DNA from: Shewanella benthica KT99
GTDB taxonomy: Bacteria; Pseudomonadota; Gammaproteobacteria; Enterobacterales; Shewanellaceae
Reading direction: 5' to 3'
Length of the DNA stretch: 56,418 nt
Assembly: GCF_000172075.1 (NCBI RefSeq)
Contig: NZ_ABIC01000028.1
Coordinates: forward strand, 1 to 56,418
A program made the translations under genes and the position numbers. This document shows positions 50,112 to 56,418 of the stretch, piece after piece; within the stretch, counting starts at the first letter, position 1; the number at the start of each line of letters is the position of its first letter. The notes under the pieces were generated by a model. The model did no database searches, had not been told where the DNA came from, and was given only the letters and a program-made list of their open reading frames with translations.

Positions 50112-50340
50112 CATTGGTGAAATTAAGCTCAACTTCATTACCGGGTTAAGTGATGCCGATGACTTTAAATCAGTGCATGATACTTACGGCCATGATGCCG
50201 GAGATAAGGTGCTTTGCGAATTGGCCCGACAAATAACCCATAGCCTACGAACCGATGATTTATGCTGTCGTCTTGGTGGAGATTAATTTATTGTGATCTG
50301 CCCAGATACCGAACTAGCCGGTATCAAACACTTTCATTAA
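50112..50340 (+). pseudogene. GGDEF-domain remnant with a stop in its signature
   Basis: The frame reads DADDFKSVHDTYGHDAGDKV, LCELARQITHSLRTDDLCCR and then LGGD, followed by TAA where the Glu codon of GGDEF should be (50284-50286). FIVICPDTELAGIKHFH continues in the same frame. The sequence upstream of about 50112 is already lost. A single G-to-T change (GAA to TAA) explains the stop. Confidence 0.85.
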
Positions 50341-50346
50341 TGAAGG

Positions 50347-51636
50347 TTAATCATTGTCAGGTTCGGTGGCATCGTGACCTTGCTCAGGGGAGAGCACCCA
50401 ATACTCTCCCTCGGTTCGCGCAATGATCACAGTGCCGCAGGCGTCGCTATACACATTGACCGCAGTTCGCATCATGTCCAGGACCCTATCGGTGACTAAG
50501 AGCAGGCCTATCGCCTCGAGTGGCAGGCCTATGGCGGCTAAAATCACGGTAATGGCCACTAAGCTTGCCGCTGGGATCCCAGCGACTCCAATAGACGTTA
50601 ATAGCGCCACGAGAACTATGGTGAACTGGGTGACGAGTCCCAATTCCAGACCATAAGCCTGAGCAATAAACATGGCTGCAACGCACTCATACAAAGCGGT
50701 TCCATCCATATTCACGGTTGCCCCTAAGGGCAGTACAAAACTGGCAGTCTTATGTGATACTCCGGCGCGCTTTTTCACGCACTCCATAGTCAGAGGCAGA
50801 GTGGCAGATGATGAAGCGGTAGAAAATGCCATCAACATGGCTGGCGACATCACAGATAACTGCTTTAGCGGACTCACGCCCCCGACAAATTTAAGCAAGA
50901 GTGGTAAAGCCACAAATGCATGTAGTGCTAATGCCGTGATCACAGTCAACAGAAAAACCAACATGGGGGCGAAGGCACCAAAGCCTGTGGCACTCACGGT
51001 TTTAGCGATTAATGCAAAAATACCGATAGGGGCAAACTTGAGGACAAATTGAGTGATAAGCACCATGGTCTTAGACACGCCCTTCCAAAAGTCTCGTAGC
51101 ACCTCTCCCCTGCGTCCTTCCACACGTCCCATAAAGAAGCCAAACAGCAGGCTAAAGAATATCAATCCCAACATCTGCCCTTCTGCCGCCGCGGCCACTA
51201 TGTTGGTAGGGATCATGCGGATAAAAATCTCAATCAGATCTTTACTGCCTCTGCCTTCGACTTTCATCAGCGTCGACTCGAGTTCGGCGCTATCGGCGTG
51301 CAGGTTTAATAGCTCACCCGCGGGCGCACCATGAATAATGCCTGGGGTAGTGATATTAACGACCGTGAGGCCAATCAAGATGGCAATGAGACTCGTCGTG
51401 GCGTAATAGCCCAAGGTCTTGAGCCCCAAACGGCCCAAATTATCCCCCTGATTAAGGCTAGCCATACTGGAGATAATCGATGCCATGATTAAGGGGACAA
51501 TCACCATTTTTAAAGCATTAAGAAACAGGGTACCGAAAAAGCCATAGACTTGGTAAATTTGACTATTCTGCGGCGTGATCAAGCCAACAAAAATGGCTAT
51601 AACCATCGCTATCATTATCTGCCAATGAAGTTTCAT
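50347..51636 (-). CDS. Dicarboxylate/amino acid:cation symporter (DAACS family)
   Basis: This 429-residue inner-membrane transporter has about eight helices and two re-entrant loops: MVIVPLIMASIISSMASL after helix 2, the serine-rich hairpin MAFSTASSSATLPLTMEC, and the NMDG signature (LPLGATVNMDGTALYE). It resembles GltP-type proton or sodium symporters for glutamate, aspartate or C4-dicarboxylates. The conserved Asp/Asn of helix 8 is in DRVLDMMRTAVNVYSDACG. It appears complete. Confidence 0.93.
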   Translation of the reverse strand: MKLHWQIMIAMVIAIFVGLITPQNSQIYQVYGFFGTLFLNALKMVIVPLIMASIISSMASLNQGDNLGRLGLKTLGYYATTSLIAILIGLTVVNITTPGIIHGAPAGELLNLHADSAELESTLMKVEGRGSKDLIEIFIRMIPTNIVAAAAEGQMLGLIFFSLLFGFFMGRVEGRRGEVLRDFWKGVSKTMVLITQFVLKFAPIGIFALIAKTVSATGFGAFAPMLVFLLTVITALALHAFVALPLLLKFVGGVSPLKQLSVMSPAMLMAFSTASSSATLPLTMECVKKRAGVSHKTASFVLPLGATVNMDGTALYECVAAMFIAQAYGLELGLVTQFTIVLVALLTSIGVAGIPAASLVAITVILAAIGLPLEAIGLLLVTDRVLDMMRTAVNVYSDACGTVIIARTEGEYWVLSPEQGHDATEPDND

Positions 51637-51980
51637 CTGTCACACCTCAATGAATATACATGGTAACTACCCTACAAATACTAGTAAAACACAGAGGAAT
51701 TATCTAAATAAGGCCGTCAATCAGTATCCCTACCTGACAATTATCAGTTTTATTGCTAAAAAGTTAATTTCACGATCCTCGTGTACAAGCCTCGTATTCC
51801 AGACGTTAGCGTCAGAGGTTCACTGAGTTATCGCCTTAAGTAAAACAGGTTAAAGTTCACCCTAATCACCGTGGTAGGACTTGTTAGCGCCTTGTATATA
51901 TCAGAGTATTTTTAGTACTAAAAAAGGAAGTAATGCTCTATGGAAGGAGTCATCATAGTTAAAATTGAAGGTGCAGACTT
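51637..51980. other. Intergenic region between symporter genes
   Basis: About 345 bases without a supportable gene. It holds the symporter promoter on the minus strand; no recognised operator. Confidence 0.35.
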
Positions 51981-52121
51981 ATGTTCAAATCTCTATCATC
52001 CGGTATATTTGTCGGCTTATTTGCCGGCCTGATATTAGGTACAATAATTCAATATGGTTTTGCTGGCAGTACTAACCTAGTGGGTGACTCGGCGGTAGTG
52101 GCTATGGTTGACCACAGATAA
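51981..52121 (+). pseudogene. Truncated start of a second symporter-like gene
   Basis: An ATG opens MFKSLSSGIFVGLFAGLILG, then TIIQYGFAGSTNLVGDSAVV and a stop after 46 codons. The first helix resembles the N-terminus of DAACS symporters, but nothing downstream continues it. It is most likely the stub of a deleted transporter gene; a real short membrane peptide is less likely. Confidence 0.5.
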
Positions 52122-52207
52122 AAGTTAGAAGAAGCTAAGCTAAATTAGCTAGTTAAGGCTTAAGCAATAAGCTAAGCATAGAAAAGTATCTGGTCAACCT
52201 AGAGATA

Positions 52208-52663
52208 TTAAGCGGGTTTGTGGTGCTTAGTGATAAATCTATCGAGCTGATTGGCAAACGCCTGACGTTCACTCTGGCCCAATGCCGCCGGGCCGCCGGT
52301 ATGCACACCACTGGCTCGCATGGTATCCATAAAATCACGCATATTCAGAATAGCCTTAATATTTTGCACCGTATAAAGCTCACCGCGTGGATTCAGTGCC
52401 ACGCCGCCTTTATCGATCACCTCAGATGCCAAAGGGATATCTGCGGTTATCACTAAGTCGCCGGTATCGAGACGCTTAACTATCTCATCATCGGCCACAT
52501 CGAAACCCGAAGGCACGATCACCATCTTAATAAAACGTGATGGCGGCACACGCATCGAGTGATTAGCCACTAAGGTTACTTCCACTTTAGCCCTGTCGGC
52601 CACCCTAAACAGCGTCTCTTTTATCACGCCGGGACAAGCGTCGGCATCAACCCAAATTTTCAT
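52208..52663 (-). CDS. yaiI: UPF0178 / YaiI-family protein
   Basis: This 151-residue protein of the YaiI/YqxD family starts [20 protein letters not shown], which has the conserved DADACP motif, and contains [18 protein letters not shown] and the C-terminal [20 protein letters not shown]. The fold is PIN-like; no function is established. Length is normal. Confidence 0.95.
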   Translation of the reverse strand: MKIWVDADACPGVIKETLFRVADRAKVEVTLVANHSMRVPPSRFIKMVIVPSGFDVADDEIVKRLDTGDLVITADIPLASEVIDKGGVALNPRGELYTVQNIKAILNMRDFMDTMRASGVHTGGPAALGQSERQAFANQLDRFITKHHKPA

Positions 52664-53019
52664 ATTTTTCCAATTACTATCATCACATCAATCGAGTCTA
52701 GCGACTTAATAGAAAGCACTATCTTCATACCCAAATACAAGTTGACAGTATAATACCAATTCCATTAAATTTATGCTCAATTCAGAGCTCTCTCAGGACT
52801 TTTACCATTAACATGATCTGAGCTCTCAATTTGGCTATCGTCAAGCAGTAAGATGGGAACATCTAAACCTAAAATCCCCAATGGGTCTCAGGGTTATGAG
52901 AGGATGGTTTACTCGAGATTAGAGCCTCCTTCACTTCATTGAACAGAAAAAACAAGCTAAATATTCAACTGCTTATTTTATAACTCAGGTCAGGACAGAG
53001 AGTGTATTTTAGGCCCACA
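52664..53019. other. Intergenic region between yaiI and phnA
   Basis: About 355 bases. A repeated half CTCAGAGCTCTC...GAGCTCTC appears at about 52784-52830 without a T run. No gene. Confidence 0.35.
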
Positions 53020-53050
53020 AAAAACCGCCGTTATGGTGCAATAACGGCGG
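53020..53050 (-). terminator. Terminator after the phnA-like gene
   Basis: CCGCCGTTAT-GGTGCA-ATAACGGCGG is a perfect 10-bp stem with A6 before it on the plus strand, so a T6 run ends it on the minus strand. An outer TTTTAGGCC and GGCCTAAAA pair extends it. Confidence 0.9.
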
Positions 53051-53098
53051 CCTAAAATCTGAATATACGCAGAGGAAGAGTATTTATACCGATTGGTA

Positions 53099-53677
53099 TT
53101 ACTCTTCGCTTGACGGCACTTTCTTAACGAAGCAAGTGAGGATAACGATGCGGGTACCGTTAACGCGGCCTTCGATGTGCTCAGGATTATTTGTCAGTGA
53201 GATGCCACGAACCCTAGTACCACGCTTAGCGGTAAAAGTGGTGCCTTTCACGTTAAGATCTTTAATGATCACCACGTTATCACCGGCTTCGATAATGGCG
53301 CCATTGCTGTCTCTATGAGGGACGAAATCGTCATCAACCTCTTCGATGCCTGCATCGCACCATGTCTGCATATCATCATCAAGATAGAGCATATCCAGTA
53401 GATCACGTGCCCATGCTTCTTCGCTAATTTGCTTAAGCATACGGTAAGCCATCACCTGAACGGCTGGAACTTGGCTCCACATGCTGTCATTGAGACAACG
53501 CCAGTGGTTCATGTCTATGGTGCTACGGTCTTGAATTTGACCAGTACAAGTATCACAGATCATGATACGCGCATCGCCATATCCTTTTGAGTCTGGAAGC
53601 TCATAGGAGGCTAACTCTGACCCGCTACCACACAGTTCACACTTGCTGTCGCAGCGCTTTAATAGTTCTCTAGTCAT
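53099..53677 (-). CDS. PhnA-family zinc-ribbon protein
   Basis: This 192-residue protein starts MTRELLKRCDSKCELCGSGS, a Cys-rich zinc ribbon with a second pair (MICDTCTGQI), then a long middle (MNHWRCLNDSMWSQVPAVQV), and ends with the PhnA domain (DSNGAIIEAGDNVVIIKDLN then VKGTTFTAKRGTRVRGI). Despite the name the family is not shown to cleave phosphonates. The ATG at 53677 fits better than an upstream one at 53707. Confidence 0.9.
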   Translation of the reverse strand: MTRELLKRCDSKCELCGSGSELASYELPDSKGYGDARIMICDTCTGQIQDRSTIDMNHWRCLNDSMWSQVPAVQVMAYRMLKQISEEAWARDLLDMLYLDDDMQTWCDAGIEEVDDDFVPHRDSNGAIIEAGDNVVIIKDLNVKGTTFTAKRGTRVRGISLTNNPEHIEGRVNGTRIVILTCFVKKVPSSEE

Positions 53678-53832
53678 CTCGATCTCTTCAATCAAACATC
53701 TGCACAATAATGGGCGGCACTATAGCACAGAGTCCTAAAGTGAAAAAGTGAGTGAGGCCTAAGCCTAGAGCTAGCTCATGTTTCAGTTTTCAGTTCGATG
53801 ACCGATCGGCACTAACCCTGGATGATGAGATC

Positions 53833-53856
53833 GAAAACGCAGCCAGTTGGCTGCGT
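53833..53856 (-). terminator. Terminator after the truncated haemoglobin gene
   Basis: ACGCAGCC-AGTT-GGCTGCGT; on the minus strand the stem is followed by TTTT. Confidence 0.75.
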
Positions 53857-53891
53857 AGATAAAAGGATGAGCTGATATTGTCAGTGCCTGG

Positions 53892-54314
<423 letters not shown>

Positions 54315-54398
54315 TCATGGTGTTTTATGCAGAGAAACTAATTCAACCAAACGGGTCCAGATTTTCCCATACTGGTGGAAAGAGACACAGAGCCTAAA

Positions 54399-54575
54399 TC
54401 AATCACCTAGCTCCAAGATCTCGCTTCGATAGATATCAATCGACCTATCGGCAACGATGCCAATGCGGTTATCTGAATAGATATTAATCTCAATATCTTC
54501 AAGTTTCTGGCCGTTTTCATCATAGATATTGGTGATCGTGATCGATGAATTAGGCTTTCGGGTAAGAATAAGCAT
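54399..54575 (-). CDS. CsrA/RsmA-like RNA-binding protein (divergent paralogue)
   Basis: This 58-residue frame is too short for an ORF list with a 60-residue limit. It starts MLILTRKPNSSITITNIYDE, matching the invariant CsrA opening MLILTR, and ends NRIGIVADRSIDIYRSEILE, parallel to the CsrA block VRIGVNAPKEVSVHREEI with its key Arg kept (YRSEI). About five extra residues lie in the first loop (NIYDENGQKLED) and the usual GE before the first strand is gone. GGAGG sits 4 bases before the ATG. It is on the same strand as the haemoglobin gene. RNA binding is likely but the target is unknown. Confidence 0.8.
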   Translation of the reverse strand: MLILTRKPNSSITITNIYDENGQKLEDIEINIYSDNRIGIVADRSIDIYRSEILELGD

Positions 54576-54720
54576 AAAACCTCCATGTCCAGATATGGCT
54601 CCCTGAGCAGTATACCCACTAGGTTTAGCAATGAAGTTAACTTTTAGCCAATTAACTAAAAGATAGTGATAGAAATACAGAGATGACTAGCCGTGCTTGT
54701 ATTGCGGCGAGTCACGTAGG
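54576..54720. other. Spacer upstream of the CsrA-like gene
   Basis: About 145 bases that should hold the promoter of the CsrA-like gene. Nothing stands out. Confidence 0.35.
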
Positions 54721-55306
54721 TTATACATGTGTCTCTGTTCTTACTTTCATTGCACTTCGATATACGATGAGTCGAGACATGAAAAACCCACTAAAACAGC
54801 CGTAAAGCAATGAGACACCGGCAATAAATGCGACTTGATCTGCCACTTCTTCATGGGTCGCTAACAACACATTCACCACATACTTAAATACAAATATCAT
54901 CAAGATCAAAAATAACGGCCACCAACTACCACCCAAGACAAAAAATATCATGCTGTTTTACATAGACGACTCCTTCCCAGCTCTCTCCATGACTATTTCT
55001 GTTTCCAGTCTGATAAACCATCACCAAAATAAACACTAACAATAGACCCGCCAGCCAAGAGGCTAAACCGAAAACAAGCATTTCATTCCCTCTACTGCTA
55101 ACTAGAGTGTTCAGGCTGATTAATGAGAATACTGACATGACAAGGGGGAAGATAAACGCCCTTACCCGACTCACACGTCTTTGCCTACTCTGGGAGTATC
55201 CCAGGCCGAATAAAGCAATAAAAAGAATAAATACCCAGATCGGTGTTTGCGAAAACGTTTGGGATAGCGGCTCTAATAAGGCTTGAGAAAGTGAATCAAG
55301 TTGCAT
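54721..55306 (-). pseudogene. DUF6622-type membrane protein, frameshifted
   Basis: The first part from an ATG at 55306 reads SQTPIWVFILFIALFGLGYS and SRQRRVSRVRAFIFPLVMSV, the DUF6622 N-terminal half with two helices. The second part, in another frame, reads GGSWWPLFLILMIFVFKYVV and SLLYGCFSGFFMSRLI, the C-terminal half. The frames meet at a T6 run at about 54940-54946; removing one T joins them into a single protein of about 195 residues. It is either a real homopolymer lesion or a sequencing error. Confidence 0.7.
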
Positions 55307-55698
55307 AATAAAATTCCATTTTGATATTTTAACTCGGCAAAAAACATAATGAATAACAATCTACTAAACTAAACAGCCGTGAAAGCCTAATGGCAGTACT
55401 CTCGCCATCTTAGCCTCGGCAATGGGACCCGTGGCATTATTTATGCCTGCACCGACCCCAAACACAGGTGCCATAGAATCACTTATGCGGTTATCGAACT
55501 GTGGGAACTCCATCTCAATATTACTGCGGGTTAACTTGGCGACTTTCGCAGCCAATACTAATTGCCAATTTCGACAGCTTAGCCAAAATGAAACGCGAAG
55601 CCGGCGGGAAGGTCGACCCACTGCTGTAACTTGAAATCCACCTTATCGATAATGAGCAACTTAGCTCCCAACTCAGGCCGCCATAAGAGCGAGTGAGG
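55307..55698 (-). other. Unidentified decayed coding region
   Basis: Several minus-strand frames look coding-like: one ends RPELGAKLLIIDKVDFKLQQ then WVDLPAGFAFHFG, another reads NIEMEFPQFDNRISDSMAPV then GVGAGINNATGPIAEAKMAR. They are interrupted and out of phase. I do not recognise the source. The mini-IS66 at 55699 lies inside the same ancestral sequence. Confidence 0.4.
55691..55698 (+). repeat. 8-bp target duplication of the mini-IS66, left
   Basis: GAGTGAGG, identical to 56264-56271 on the other side. Confidence 0.9.
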
Positions 55699-56263
55699 GT
55701 AAGCATTCACCAGAGGGGTGTTGCATTGCTGGCAACGCCCGTGAAATAACTGATATTCGGTGATATCAAGTGTAGGTTTAGGTAATTCAAACACCTGATG
55801 ACGATAGTTTGGAGCCGAGTTGGCAATGACCTCGCCACCACAATCAGCACAACATGAATCGGGTAAGCAAGCGACTTGCTCATCGGTTGCGCTGAGTTCC
55901 GCTAATGGTCTTTTATGCCCCCTATATCCAGGTTGAGCGCCAACCTTATTTCCACTACGAGGCGTTTGAGCTTTTTCGCTCGGCCTTATCCGCAGGGGAA
56001 TCAGAGGATGGTGACTTGGATGAGTTTCTAGAACTCAATGCTAGGCGGTCTGAAGTGGTCAAGTAACTTTTCCCACAGTTCTTGAATGAGTAAGTTTGCT
56101 TTGTTTTCACCTAGTTCAGCAACCGTAGGTGGCTCTGTTACGAATTGTTTTTTCTTTTTCATCAAGCCATTTTCACATGGCAAAGAGATCGTTCAATAGC
56201 TATATGACCAAACCTTATCGATCATCAATTGATCGTGTCAATAAGGGGCTGGTGAACGGTTAC
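55699..56263 (-). mobile_element. Mini-IS66 (internally deleted, both ends present)
   Basis: The left terminal repeat GTAAGCATTCACCAG (compare GTAAACGTTCACCAG at 2294) is joined almost directly to the N-terminal quarter of the transposase gene, which then runs to the normal right repeat CTGGTGAACGGTTAC. A perfect 8-bp duplication GAGTGAGG flanks it. The transposase N-terminal frame is uninterrupted here through PADKAEKAQTPRSGNK and GCQQCN-like coding, so it is not one of the frameshifted copies, but the catalytic domain is absent. It should move only with help from a full IS66. Confidence 0.9.
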
Positions 56264-56271
56264 GAGTGAGG
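56264..56271 (+). repeat. 8-bp target duplication of the mini-IS66, right
   Basis: GAGTGAGG directly follows the terminal repeat. Confidence 0.9.
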
Positions 56272-56291
56272 AGCCGATAAACTTTCTTCGG

Positions 56292-56337
56292 CTCTCTCAC
56301 TTTTCAACCTTAATCTGTTGCACTTATTACTTGATAC
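56292..56337. mobile_element. IS30-family end fragment
   Basis: CTCTCACTTTTCAACC followed by TTAATCTGTTGCACTTATT repeats the start-side end of IS30 copy 3 (about 25780-25815). Here it is followed by ACTTGATAC, as at the other end of copy 2. Only the end survives next to the window border; the last 80 bases hold nothing I recognise. Confidence 0.75.
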
Positions 56338-56418
56338 CAGCTCTTGCCCAGATACGAGAAGAGTAAAAACAAGCCCGAGGCCGATGAGATCACCTAAAGA
56401 GGCACAGTGATCATAGCC

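Noticed and set aside
54407..54631. 74-residue minus-strand frame overlapping the CsrA-like gene
   Set aside because: It is out of frame with the MLILTR protein, lacks similarity to anything, and its start lies away from the GGAGG site.

Overview
The window looks like part of a draft contig from a marine gammaproteobacterium, most likely Shewanella. The backbone genes (YaiI, PhnA, truncated haemoglobin, RsmS, a FadE-type dehydrogenase, the DUF3325/DUF3649/PepSY iron set, a ChrR-like cupin) and the moderate-to-low GC fit that genus, but this is recognition from memory, not a search. It is unusually rich in insertion sequences: IS66, IS1595, IS30, an IS50/Tn5-like IS4 element, IS3 and IS21 remnants. 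Both ends of the window lie in repeated IS sequence, as expected where an assembly stops.

Left part (1-24570): IS66 debris, a LysR regulator, an IS66 element and an alpha/beta hydrolase lead into a carnitine locus. On the minus strand, caiT-caiA-caiB-caiC-caiD encode uptake and CoA-dependent reduction of L-carnitine to gamma-butyrobetaine. Divergently, fixA-fixB-fixC-fixX encode the electron-transfer flavoprotein chain thought to feed CaiA. An IS1595 element sits in the divergent control region, where two CRP-like sites remain on the caiT side. Downstream of fixX, beyond a nest of IS30 elements, are a YaaU-type MFS transporter (YaaU also follows fixX in E. coli), an outer-membrane porin and a methyl-accepting chemotaxis receptor. 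No caiE or caiF is present. The porin, receptor, hydrolase and LysR protein look like local additions to the enterobacterial layout.

Middle part (24571-38215): an IS30 remnant; an IS50-like element with recognisable Tn5-type ends and a perfect 9-bp target duplication, itself interrupted by a second IS1595 copy; a YbaK-type deacylase; a 1383-residue secreted M9 collagenase with VHL-like repeats, calcium-binding TSP3 repeats and pre-peptidase domains; then a junction of IS1595, IS3 and IS21 pieces next to two decayed genes for a sensor and a periplasmic binding protein.

Right part (38216-56418): a Fur-type iron-uptake locus (TonB receptor diverging from three membrane-protein genes), a fadE-like acyl-CoA dehydrogenase with a PsrA-like operator, a diguanylate cyclase, a cupin protein behind a heptanucleotide repeat, RsmS, a dicarboxylate symporter, YaiI, PhnA, a truncated haemoglobin, a short divergent CsrA paralogue and a frameshifted DUF6622 gene. 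Several remnants lie between them: an SDR tail, an RsgA piece, a GGDEF domain with a stop in its signature, and a symporter start. The window ends with a mini-IS66 carrying a perfect 8-bp target duplication. The density of pseudogenes and ISs suggests a genome undergoing IS expansion and gene loss.
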